Under the pieces are notes generated by a model. That model was given only the letters and a program-made list of their open reading frames with translations. It was not told where the DNA came from and searched no databases. Source: Myotis daubentonii (Eukaryota; Chordata; Mammalia; Chiroptera; Vespertilionidae). From it: DNA of 64,000 nt. Shown here piece after piece: positions 7,887-20,509 of this stretch. How positions within the stretch are numbered: position 1 is the stretch's first letter; the number at the start of each line of letters is the position of its first letter. The position numbers were made by a program, and so were the translations under genes. The stretch covers positions 118,553,033-118,617,032 of the forward strand of contig NC_081841.1 of assembly GCF_963259705.1 (NCBI RefSeq), read 5' to 3'.

Positions 7887-10800
7887 ATGTCATTTCAAAC
7901 AGGAAGAATTCCTGTTTATAGAGCTCAGAAGTTGTGTATAAAGCTTTTAAATGAGGAGTCTACTGTTTATGTTTAACATTGAGACTTAATTGGCCAGGCG
8001 TTTTTTGACTGAAACAGTTTATACTGTGAATGTTCTAGTATATACTTCTTAGGAAACTGTAAAAATGTGGTAAAACTCTTAAAATACTCAATTATCTTTC
8101 AAGGAAATGATTATGAGCTTGTGAAAATCTGTTGAAACACGAGTAAATAGAATCTAAATAAGTTTAATGCCGAATTCAATTACCCAGATTACAAGTATAA
8201 AGCTCTGAAGTTTCGAGAATTCTGATAATATTAACAACACCGGGTATTTTATGTGGCATTTTCACAAAAATGTCATTTCAAACAGGAAGAATTCCTGTTT
8301 ATAGACCTCAGAACTTGTGTTTAAAGCTTTTAAATGAGGAGAATACTGTTAATGTTTACAATTGAGGTTGAATAGGCGTGGCGTTTTTTGACTGAAACAG
8401 TTTATATCCTGAAGGTTCTAGTATATACTCCTAAGGAAAACGTCAAATTGTGGTAAAACTCTTAGAATACACAATTGAATTCCCGGGAAATGAATATGAT
8501 CGTGTAAGAAGCAGTTGAAACACAAGTAAATAGATTGTAACTACATTTAGTGCTGAGTTCAATTACTGAGATTAGAGGTAGAAAGCTGTGAAATGAAGAG
8601 AATTCTGATAATATTAACTACTCCGGCTATTTTAAGTGGCATTTTCACAAAAATGTCATTTCAAACAGGAAGAATTCCTGTTTATAGAGCTCAGAAGTTG
8701 TGTACAAAGCTTTTAAATGAGGAGTCTACTATTTATGTTTAACATTGAGACTTAATTGGCCTGGCGTTTTTTGACTGAAACAGTTTATATCCTGAAGGTT
8801 CTAGAATATACGCCTAAGAAAAAATGTCAAATAGTGGTAAAACTCTTAAAATACACAATTATATTCCAGGGAAATGAATATGAACTTGTAACAAACAGTT
8901 GAAACACGAGTAAATAGAGTCTAACTCCATTTAATGCCGAGTTCATTTACCTAGACTACAGGTAGAAAGCTCTGAAATGACGCGAATTCTGATAATATTA
9001 ACAACCCCGGCTATTTTAAGTGGCGTTTTCACAAAAATGTCATTTCCAACAGGAAGAATTCCTGTTTATAGAGCTCAGAAGTTCTGTATAAAGCTTTCAA
9101 ATGAGGAGTGTACTGTTTATGTTTAACATTGAGACATAATTGGCCAGGCGTTTTTTGACTGAAACAGTTTATACTGTGAATGTTCTAGTATATACTTCTT
9201 AGGAAACTGTAAAAATGTGGTAAAACTCTTAAAATACACAATTATCTTTCGAGGAAATGATTATGAACTTGTGAAAAACTGTTGAAACACGAGTAAATAG
9301 AATCTAACTAAATTTAATGCCCAATTCAATTACCGAGATTACAGGTAGAAAGCTCTGAAATGACGCGAATTCTGATAATATTAACTACTCCGGCTATTTT
9401 AAGTGGCGTTTTCACAAAAATGTCATTTCAAACAGGAAGAATTCCTGTTTATAGAGCTCAGAAGTTGTGTATAAAGCTTTTAAATGAGGAGTCTACTATT
9501 TATATTTAACATTGAGACTTAATTGGCCTGGCGTTTTTTGACTGAAACAGTTTATGTCCTGAAGGTTCTAGAATATACCCCTAAGAAAAATGTCAAATAG
9601 TGGTAAAACTCTTAAAATACACAATTATATTCCAGGGAAATGAATATGAACTTGTAACACACAGTTGAAACACGAGTAAATAGAGTCTAACTCCATTTAA
9701 TGCCGAGTTCATTTACCTAGACTACATGTAGAAAGGTCTCAAATGAGGCGAATTCTGATAATATTAACAACTCCGGCTATTTTAAGTGGCGTTTTCACAA
9801 AAATGTCATTTCCAACAGGAAGAATTCCTGTTTATAGAGCTCAGAAGTTCTGTATAAAGCTTTCAAATGAGGAGTGTACTGTTTATGTTTAACATTGAGA
9901 CATAATTGGCCAGGCGTTTTTTGACTGAAACAGTTTATACTGTGAATGTTCTAGTATATACTTCTTAGGAAACTGTAAAAATGTGGTAAAACTCTTAAAA
10001 TACACAATTATCTTTCAAGGAAATGATTATGAACTTGTGAAAAACTGTTGAAACACGAGTAAATAGAATCTAACTAAATTTAATGCCCAATTCAATTACC
10101 GAGATTAAAGGTAGAAAGCTCTGAAATGACGCGAATTCTGATAATATTAACTACTCCGGCTATTTTAAGTGGCGTTTTCACAAAAATGTCATTTCAAACA
10201 GGAAGAATTCCTGTTTATAGAGCTCAGAAGTTGTGTATAAAGCTTTTAAATGAGGAGTCTACTATTTATGTTTAACATTGAGACTTAATTGGCCTGGCGT
10301 TTTTTGACTGAAACAGTTTATGTCCTGAAGGTTCTAGAATATACTCCTAAGAAAAATGTCAAATAGTGGTAAAACTCTTAAAATACACAATTATATTCCA
10401 GTGAAATGAATATGAACTTGTAACACACAGTTGAAACACGAGTAAATAGAGTCTAACTCCATTTAATGCCGAGTTCATTTACCTAGACTACAGGTAGAAA
10501 GCTCTGAAATGACGCGAATTCTGATAATATTAACAACTCCGGCTATTTTAAGTGGCGTTTTCACAAAAATGTCATTTCCAACAGGAAGAATTCCTGTTTA
10601 TAGAGCTCAGAAGTTCTGTATAAAGCTTTCAAATGAGGAGTGTACTGTTTATGTTTAACATAGAGACTTAATTGGCGTGCCGTTTTTTGACAGAAACAGT
10701 TTACATCCTGAAGGTTCTAGTATACACTTCTAAGAAATATGTCAAATTGTGGTAAAACTCTTAAAATACACAATTATATTGCCGTGAAATGAATATGAAC

Positions 10801-11330
10801 GTGTAAGAAGCAGTAGAAACACAAGTAAATAGAATCTAACTACATTTACTGCCGAGTTCAATTACCGAGATTACAGGTAGAAAGCTATGAAATGACGCGA
10901 ATTCTGATAATATTAACGACACCGGACATTTTATGTGGCGTTTTCACAAAAATGTCATTTCAAACAGGAAGAATTCCTGTTTATAGAACTCAGAACTTTT
11001 GTTCAAACTTAAATGAGGAGAATACTGTTAATGTTTACAATTGAGGGTGAATTGGCATGGCGTTATATGACTGAAACAGTTTATATCCTGAAGGTTCTAG
11101 TATACACTTCTAAGGAAAACGTCAAATTGTGGTAAAACTCTTAAAATACACAATTATATTCCCAGAAAATGAATATGAACGTGTAAGAAGCAGTTGAAAC
11201 GCAAGTAAATAAAATCTAACTACATTTAGTGCTGAGTTCAATTACTGACATTAGAGGTAGAAAGCTCTGAAATGACGAGATTCTGATAATATTAACAACA
11301 CCCGCTATTTTAAGTGGCGTTTCCACAAAA
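7887..11330. repeat. HOR unit 3: E-A-B1-G-B2-G-B2-C-D (9 monomers)
   Basis: Monomer starts: E 7887, A 8270, B1 8653, G 9037, B2 9420, G 9803, B2 10186, C 10569, D 10952. The G-B2 pair is duplicated (766-bp step) and F is missing, although the C at 10569 has the F-like ATAGAGAC. B1 at 8653 is the only 384-bp monomer, with one extra A in GAAAAAATGTC. A and B1 share private variants with 2151-2916 (GAATATGATC, ACGCCTAAG), at an offset of 6,119 bp. Confidence 0.88.
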
Positions 11331-14300
11331 ATGTCATTTCAAACAGGAAGAATTCCTGTTTATAGAGCTCAGAAGTTGTGTATAAAGCTTTTAAATGAGG
11401 AGTCTACTGTTTATGTTTAACATTGAGACTTAATTGGCCTGGCGTTTTTTGACTGAAAAAGTTTATGTCCTGAAGGTTCTAGAATATACTCCTAAGAAAA
11501 ATGTCAAATAGTGGTAAAACTCTTAAAATACACAATTATATTCCAGGGAAATGAATACGAACTTGTAACACACAGTTGAAACACGAGTAAATAGAGTCTA
11601 ACTCCATTTAATGCCGAGTTCATTTACCTAGACTACAGGTAGAAAGCTCTGAAATGACGCGAATTCTGATAATATTAACAACTCCGGCTATTTTAAGTGG
11701 CGTTTTCACAAAAATGTCATTTCAAACAGGAAGAATTCCTGTTTATAGAGCTCAGAAGTTCTGTATAAAGCTTTCAAATGAGGAGTGTACTGTTTATGTT
11801 TAACATAGAGACTTAATTGGTGTGCCGTTTTTTGACAGAAACAGTTTACATCCTGAAGGTTCTAGTATACACTTGTAAGAAATATGTCAAATTGTGGTAA
11901 AACTCTTAGAATACACAATTATATTCCCAGAAAATGAATATGAACGTGTAAGAAGCAGTTGAAGCACAAGTAAATAGAATGTACCTACATTTAGTGCTGA
12001 GTTCAATTACTGACATTAGAGGTAGAAAGCTCTGAAATGATGAGAATTCTGATAATATTAAGAACTCCCGCTATTTTAAGTGGCGTTTACACAAAAATGT
12101 CATTTCAAACAGGAAGAATTCCTGTTTATAGAGCTCAGAAGTTCTGTATAAAGCTTTCAAATGAGGAGTGTACTGTTTATGTTTAACATTGAGACTTAAT
12201 TGGCGTGCCGTTTTTTGACAGAAACAGTTTACATCCTGAAGGTTGTAGTATACACTTCTAAGAAATATGTCAAATTGTGGTATAACTCTTAAAATACACA
12301 ATTATATTGCCGTGAAATGAATATGAACGTGTAAGAAGCAGTAGAAACACAAGTAAATAGAATCTAACTACATTTACTGCCGAGTTCAATTACCGAGATT
12401 ACAGGTAGAAAGCTATGAAATGACGCGAATTCTGATAATATTAACGACACCGGACATTTTATGTGGCGTTTTCACAAAAATGTCATTTCAAACAGGAAGA
12501 ATTCCTGTTTATAGAGCTCAGAAGTTGTGTATAAAGCTTTTAAATGAGGAGTCTACTATTTATGTTTAACATTGAGACTTAATTGGCCTGGCGTTTTTTG
12601 ACTGAAACAGTTTATATCCTGAAGGTTCTAGAATATACTCCTAAGAAAAATGTCAAATAGTGGTAAAACTCTTAAAATACACAATTATATTCCAGGGAAA
12701 TGAATATGAACTTGTAACAAACAGTTGAAACACGAGTAAATAGAGTCTAACTCCATTTAATGCCGAGTTCATTTACCTAGACTACAGGTAGAAAGCTCTG
12801 AAATGACGCGAATTCTGATAATATTAACAACTCCGGCTATTTTAAGTGGCGTTTTCACAAAAATGTCATTTCCAACAGGAAGAATTCCTGTTTATAGAGC
12901 TCAGAAGTTCTGTATAAAGCTTTCAAATGAGGAGTGTACTGTTTATGTTTAACAGTGAGACATAATTGGCCAGGCGTTTTTTGACTGAAACAGTTTATAC
13001 TGTGAATGTTCTAGTATATACTTCTTAGGAAACTGTAAAAATGTGGTAAAACTCTTAAAATACACAATTATCTTTCAAGGAAATGATTATGAACTTGTGA
13101 AAAACTGTTGAAACACGAGTAAATAGAATCTAACTAAATTTAATGCCCAATTCAATTACCGAGATTACAGGTAGAAAGCTCTGAAATGACGCGAATTCTG
13201 ATAATATTAACTACTCCGGCTATTTTAAGTGGCGTTTTCACAAAAATGTCATTTCAAACAGGAAGAATTCCTGTTTATAGAGCTCAGAAGTTGTGTATAA
13301 AGCTTTTAAATGAGGAGTCTACTATTTATGTTTAACATTGAGACTTAATTGGCCTGGCGTTTTTTGACTGAAACAGTTTATGTCCTGAAGGTTCTAGAAT
13401 ATACTCCTAAGAAAAATGTCAAATAGTGGTAAAACTCTTAAAATACACAATTATATTCCAGGGAAATGAATATGAACTTGTAACACACAGTTGAAACACG
13501 AGTAAATAGAGTCTAACTCCATTTAATGCCGAGTTCATTTACCTAGACTACATGTAGAAAGGTCTCAAATGAGGCGAATTCTGATAATATTAACAACTCC
13601 CGCTATTTTAAGGGGCGTTTCCACAAAAATGTCATTTCCAACAGGAGAATTCCTGTTTATAGAGCTCAGAAGTTCTGTATAAAGCTTTCAAATGAGGAGT
13701 GTATTGTTTATGTTTAACATAGAGACTTAATTGGCGTGCCGTTTTTTGACAGAAACAGTTTACATCCTGAAGGTTCTAGTATACACTTCTAAGAAATATG
13801 TCAAATTGTGGTAAAACTCTTAGAATACACAATTATATTCCCAGAAAATGAATATGAACGTGTAAGAAGCAGTTGAAGCACAAGTAAATAGAACGTACCT
13901 ACATTTAGTGCTGAGTTCAATTACTGACATTAGAGGTAGAAAGCTCTGAAATGACGAGAATTCTGATAATATTAACAACTCCCGCTATTTTAAGTGGCAT
14001 TTACACAAAAATGTCATTTCAAACAGGAAGAATTCCTGTTTATAGAGCTCAGAAGTTCTGTATAAAGCTTTCAAATGAGGAGTGTACTGTTTATGTTTAA
14101 CATTGAGACTTAATTGGCGTGCCGTTTTTTGACAGAAACAGTTTACATCCTGAAGGTTCTAGTATACACTTCTAAGAAATATGTCAAATTGTGGTATAAC
14201 TCTTAAAATACACAATTATATTGCCGTGAAATGAATATGAACGTGTAAGAAGCAGTAGAAACACAAGTAAATAGAATCTAACTACATTTACTGCCGAGTT

Positions 14301-14773
14301 CAATTACCGAGATTACAGGTAGAAAGCTATGAAATGACGCGAATTCTGATAATATTAACGACACCGGACATTTTATGTGGCGTTTTCACAAAAATGTCAT
14401 TTCAAACAGGAAGAATTCCTGTTTATAGAACTCAGAACTTTTGTTCAAAGCTTAAATGAGGAGAATACGGTTAATGTTTACAATTGAGGGTGAATTGGCA
14501 TGGCGTTATTTGACTGAAACAGTTTATATCCTAAAGGTTCTAGTATACACTTCTAAGGAAAACGTAAAATTGTGGTAAAACTCTTAAAATACACAATTAT
14601 ATTCCCAGAAAATGAATATGAACGTGTAAGAAGCAGTTGAAAAACAAGTAAATAGAATCTAACTACATTTAGTGCTGAGTTCAATTACTGACATTAGAGG
14701 TAGAAAGCTCTGAAATGACGAGATTCTGATAATATTAACAACACCCGCTATTTTAAGTGGCGTTTCCACAAAA
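11331..14773. repeat. HOR unit 4: E/B2-F-C-B1-G-B2-F-C-D (9 monomers)
   Basis: Monomer starts: E/B2 11331, F 11714, C 12097, B1 12480, G 12863, B2 13246, F 13629, C 14011, D 14394. The first monomer begins as E (GGAGTCTACTGTTTATG) and becomes B2 by TTTATGTCCTG. C at 12097 is followed directly by B1, skipping D-E-A, which marks an out-of-register junction near 12480. From about 12480 on, the sequence runs in register with the unit starting 3,060 bp later. Confidence 0.87.
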
Positions 14774-17700
14774 ATGTCATTTCAAACAGGAAGAATTCCT
14801 GTTTATAGAGCTCAGAAGTTGTGTATAAAGCGTTTAAATGAGGAGTCTACTGTTTATGTTTAACCTTCAGACTTAATTGGCCAGGCGTTTTTTGACTGAA
14901 ACAGTTTATACTGTGAATGTTCTAGTATATACTTCTTAGGAAACTGTAAAAATGTGGTAAAACTCTTAAAATACACAATTATCTTTCAAGGAAATGATTA
15001 TGAGCTTGTGAAAATCTGTTGAAACACGAGTAAATAGAATCTAAATAAATTTAATGCCGAATTCAATTACCCAGATTACAAGTATAAAGCTCTGAAGTTT
15101 CGAGAATTCTGATAATATTAACAACACCGGGTATTTTATGTGGCGTTTTCACAAAAATGTCATTTCAAACAGGAAGAATTCCTGTTTATAGAACTCAGAA
15201 CTTGTGTTTAAAGCTTTTAAATGAGGAGAATACTGTTAATGTTTACAATTGAGGTTGAATAGGCGTGGCGTTTTTTGACTGAAACAGTTTATATCCTGAA
15301 GGTTCTAGTATATACTCCTAAGGAAAACGTCAAATTGTGGTAAAACTCTTAGAATACACAATTGAATTCCCGGGAAATGAATATGAACGTGTAAGAAGCA
15401 GTTGAAACACAAGTAAATAGATTGTAACTACATTTAGTGCTGAGTTCAATTACTGAGATTAGAGGTAGAAAGCTGTGAAATGACGAGAATTCTGATAATA
15501 TTAACTACTCCGGCTATTTTAAGTGGCGTTTTCACAAAAATGTCATTTCAAACAGGAAGAATTCCTGTTTATAGAGCTCAGAAGTTGTGTATAAAGCTTT
15601 TAAATGAGGAGTCTACTATTTATGTTTAACATTGAGACTTAATTGGCCTGGCGTTTTTTGACTGAAACAGTTTATATCCTGAAGGTTCTAGAATATACTC
15701 CTAAGAAAAATGTCAAATAGTGGTAAAACTCTTAAAATACACAATTATATTCCAGGGAAATGAATATGAACTTGTAACAAACAGTTGAAACACGAGTAAA
15801 TAGAGTCTAACTCCATTTAATGCCGAGTTCATTTACCTAGACTACAGGTAGAAAGCTCTGAAATGACGCGAATTCTGATAATATTAACAACTCCGGCTAT
15901 TTTAAGTGGCGTTTTCACAAAAATGTCATTTCCAACAGGAAGAATTCCTGTTTATAGAGCTCAGAAGTTCTGTATAAAGCTTTCAAATGAGGAGTGTACT
16001 GTTTATGTTTAACAGTGAGACATAATTGGCCAGGCGTTTTTTGACTGAAACAGTTTATACTGTGAATGTTCTAGTATATACTTCTTAGGAAACTGTAAAA
16101 ATGTGGTAAAACTCTTAAAATACACAATTATCTTTCAAGGAAATGATTATGAACTTGTGAAAAACTGTTGAAACACGAGTAAATAGAATCTAACTAAATT
16201 TAATGCCCAATTCAATTACCGAGATTACAGGTAGAAAGCTCTGAAATGACGCGAATTCTGATAATATTAACTACTCCGGCTATTTTAAGTGGCGTTTTCA
16301 CAAAAATGTCATTTCAAACAGGAAGAATTCCTGTTTATAGAGCTCAGAAGTTGTGTATAAAGCTTTTAAATGAGGAGTCTACTATTTATGTTTAACATTG
16401 AGACTTAATTGGCCTGGCGTTTTTTGACTGAAACAGTTTATGTCCTGAAGGTTCTAGAATATACTCCTAAGAAAAATGTCAAATAGTGGTAAAACTCTTA
16501 AAATACACAATTATATTCCAGGGAAATGAATATGAACTTGTAACACACAGTTGAAACACGAGTAAATAGAGTCTAACTCCATTTAATGCCGAGTTCATTT
16601 ACCTAGACTACATGTAGAAAGGTCTCAAATGAGGCGAATTCTGATAATATTAACAACTCCCGCTATTTTAAGGGGCGTTTCCACAAAAATGTCATTTCCA
16701 ACAGGAGAATTCCTGTTTATAGAGCTCAGAAGTTCTGTATAAAGCTTTCAAATGAGGAGTGTATTGTTTATGTTTAACATAGAGACTTAATTGGCGTGCC
16801 GTTTTTTGACAGAAACAGTTTACATCCTGAAGGTTCTAGTATACACTTCTAAGAAATATGTCAAATTGTGGTAAAACTCTTAGAATACACAATTATATTC
16901 CCAGAAAATGAATATGAACGTGTAAGAAGCAGTTGAAGCACAAGTAAATAGAATGTACCTACATTTAGTGCTGAGTTCAATTACTGACATTAGAGGTAGA
17001 AAGCTCTGAAATGACGAGAATTCTGATAATATTAACAACTCCCGCTATTTTAAGTGGCATTTACACAAAAATGTCATTTCAAACAGGAAGAATTCCTGTT
17101 TATAGAGCTCAGAAGTTCTGTATAAAGCTTTCAAATGAGGAGTGTACTGTTTATGTTTAACATTGAGACTTAATTGGCGTGCCGTTTTTTGACAGAAACA
17201 GTTTACATCCTGAAGGTTCTAGTATACACTTCTAAGAAATATGTCAAATTGTGGTAAAACTCTTAAAATAAACAATTATATTGCCGTGAAATGAATATGA
17301 ACGTGTAAGAAGCAGTAGAAACACAAGTAAATAGAATCTAACTACATTTACTGCCGAGTTCAATTACCGAGATTACAGGTAGAAAGCTATGAAATGACGC
17401 GAATTCTGATAATATTAACGACACCGGACATTTTATGTGGCGTTTTCACAAAAATGTCATTTCAAACAGGAAGAATTCCTGTTTATAGAACTCAGAACTT
17501 TTGTTCAAAGCTTAAATGAGGAGAATACGGTTAATGTTTACAATTGAGGGTGAATTGGCATGGCGTTATTTGACTGAAACAGTTTATATCCTAAAGGTTC
17601 TAGTATACACTTCTAAGGAAAACGTAAAATTGTGGTAAAACTCTTAAAATACACAATTATATTCCCAGAAAATGAATATGAACGTGTAAGAAGCAGTTGA

Positions 17701-17833
17701 AAAACAAGTAAATAGAATCTAACTACATTTAGTGCTGAGTTCAATTACTGACATTAGAGGTAGAAAGCTCTGAAATGACGAGATTCTGATAATATTAACA
17801 ACACCCGCTATTTTAAGTGGCGTTTCCACAAAA
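14774..17833. repeat. HOR unit 5: complete 8-monomer unit E-A-B1-G-B2-F-C-D (3,060 bp)
   Basis: Monomer starts: E 14774, A 15157, B1 15540, G 15923, B2 16306, F 16689, C 17071, D 17454. It is part of a very recent tandem copy: 12480 to about 15922 matches 15540 to about 18982 at 3,060 bp offset. The differences I saw are at 13894/16954, 14197/17257, 14211/17271, 14966/18026 and one A/G in the G monomer tail near 16238/19298. Shared private marks include ACAGGAGAATTCC and GTGTATTG in F, and CCTAAAGG and AACGTAAAATTG in D. Confidence 0.92.
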
Positions 17834-20509
17834 ATGTCATTTCAAACAGGAAGAATTCCTGTTTATAGAGCTCAGAAGTTGTGTATAAAGCGTTTAAATG
17901 AGGAGTCTACTGTTTATGTTTAACCTTCAGACTTAATTGGCCAGGCGTTTTTTGACTGAAACAGTTTATACTGTGAATGTTCTAGTATATACTTCTTAGG
18001 AAACTGTAAAAATGTGGTAAAACTCGTAAAATACACAATTATCTTTCAAGGAAATGATTATGAGCTTGTGAAAATCTGTTGAAACACGAGTAAATAGAAT
18101 CTAAATAAATTTAATGCCGAATTCAATTACCCAGATTACAAGTATAAAGCTCTGAAGTTTCGAGAATTCTGATAATATTAACAACACCGGGTATTTTATG
18201 TGGCGTTTTCACAAAAATGTCATTTCAAACAGGAAGAATTCCTGTTTATAGAACTCAGAACTTGTGTTTAAAGCTTTTAAATGAGGAGAATACTGTTAAT
18301 GTTTACAATTGAGGTTGAATAGGCGTGGCGTTTTTTGACTGAAACAGTTTATATCCTGAAGGTTCTAGTATATACTCCTAAGGAAAACGTCAAATTGTGG
18401 TAAAACTCTTAGAATACACAATTGAATTCCCGGGAAATGAATATGAACGTGTAAGAAGCAGTTGAAACACAAGTAAATAGATTGTAACTACATTTAGTGC
18501 TGAGTTCAATTACTGAGATTAGAGGTAGAAAGCTGTGAAATGACGAGAATTCTGATAATATTAACTACTCCGGCTATTTTAAGTGGCGTTTTCACAAAAA
18601 TGTCATTTCAAACAGGAAGAATTCCTGTTTATAGAGCTCAGAAGTTGTGTATAAAGCTTTTAAATGAGGAGTCTACTATTTATGTTTAACATTGAGACTT
18701 AATTGGCCTGGCGTTTTTTGACTGAAACAGTTTATATCCTGAAGGTTCTAGAATATACTCCTAAGAAAAATGTCAAATAGTGGTAAAACTCTTAAAATAC
18801 ACAATTATATTCCAGGGAAATGAATATGAACTTGTAACAAACAGTTGAAACACGAGTAAATAGAGTCTAACTCCATTTAATGCCGAGTTCATTTACCTAG
18901 ACTACAGGTAGAAAGCTCTGAAATGACGCGAATTCTGATAATATTAACAACTCCGGCTATTTTAAGTGGCGTTTTCACAAAAATGTCATTTCCAACAGGA
19001 AGAATTCCTGTTTATAGAGCTCAGAAGTTCTGTATAAAGCTTTCAAATGAGGAGTGTACTGTTTATGTTTAACAGTGAGACATAATTGGCCAGGCGTTTT
19101 TTGACTGAAACAGTTTATACTGTGAATGTTCTAGTATATACTTCTTAGGAAACTGTAAAAATGTGGTAAAACTCTTAAAATACACAATTATCTTTCAAGG
19201 AAATGATTATGAACTTGTGAAAAACTGTTGAAACACGAGTAAATAGAATCTAACTAAATTTAATGCCCAATTCAATTACCGAGATTACAGGTAGAAAGCT
19301 CTGAAGTGACGCGAATTCTGATAATATTAACTACTCCGGCTATTTTAAGTGGCGTTTTCACAAAAATGTCATTTCCAACAGGAGAATTCCTGTTTATAGA
19401 GCTCAGAAGTTCTGTATAAAGCTTTCAAATGAGGAGTGTATTGTTTATGTTTAACATAGAGACTTAATTGGCGTGCCGTTTTTTGACAGAAACAGTTTAC
19501 ATCCTGAAGGTTCTAGTATACACTTCTAAGATATATGTCAAATTGTGGTAAAACTCTTAGAATACACAATTATATTCCCAGAAAATGAATATGAACGTGT
19601 AAGAAGCAGTTGAAGCACAAGTAAATAGAATGTACCTACATTTAGTGCTGAGTTCAATTACTGACATTAGAGGTAGAAAGCTCTGAAATGACGAGAATTC
19701 TGATAATATTAACAACTCCCGCTATTTTAAGTGGCATTTACACAAAAATGTCATTTCAAACAGGAAGAATTCCTGTTTATAGAGCTCAGAAGTTCTGTAT
19801 AAAGCTTTCAAATGAGGAGTGTACTGTTTATGTTTAACATTGAGACTTAATTGGCGTGCCGTTTTTTGACAGAAACAGTTTACATCCTGAAGGTTCTAGT
19901 ATACACTTCTAAGAAATATGTCAAATTGTGGTAAAACTCTTAAAATACACAATTATATTGCTGTGAAATGAATATGAACGTGTAAGAAGCAGTAGAAACA
20001 CAAGTAAATAGAATCTAACTACATTAATGCCGAGTTCAATTACCGAGATTACAGGTAGAAAGCTATGAAATGACGCGAATTCTGATAATATTAACGACAC
20101 CGGACATTTTATGTGGCGTTTTCACAAAAATGTCATTTCAAACAGGAAGAATTCCTGTTTATAGAACTCAGACCTTTTGTTCAAAGCTTAAATGAGGAGA
20201 ATACGGTTAATGTTTACAATTGAGGGTGAATTGGCATGGCGTTATTTGACTGAAACAGTTTATATCCTGAAGGTTCTAGTATACACTTCTAAGGAAAACG
20301 TCAAATTGTGGTAAAACTCTTAAAATACACAATTATATTCCCAGAAAATGAATATGAACGTGTAAGAAGCAGTTGAAAAACAAGTAAATAGAATCTAACT
20401 ACATTTAGTGCTGAGTTCAATTACTGACATTAGAGGTAGAAAGCTCTGAAATGACGAGATTCTGATAATATTAACAACACCCGCTATTTTAAGTGGCGTT
20501 TCCACAAAA
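17834..20509. repeat. HOR unit 6: E-A-B1-G-F-C-D (7 monomers, B2 absent)
   Basis: Monomer starts: E 17834, A 18217, B1 18600, G 18983, F 19366, C 19748, D 20130. Length is 2,676 bp. It is the reference unit minus B2, with G joined directly to F. Unlike the right-hand 7-monomer unit, G keeps its own tail, so this B2 loss is a separate event from the G' deletion. C carries a one-base deletion (ACATTAATGCCG), and D carries CAGACCTTTTG. Confidence 0.9.
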
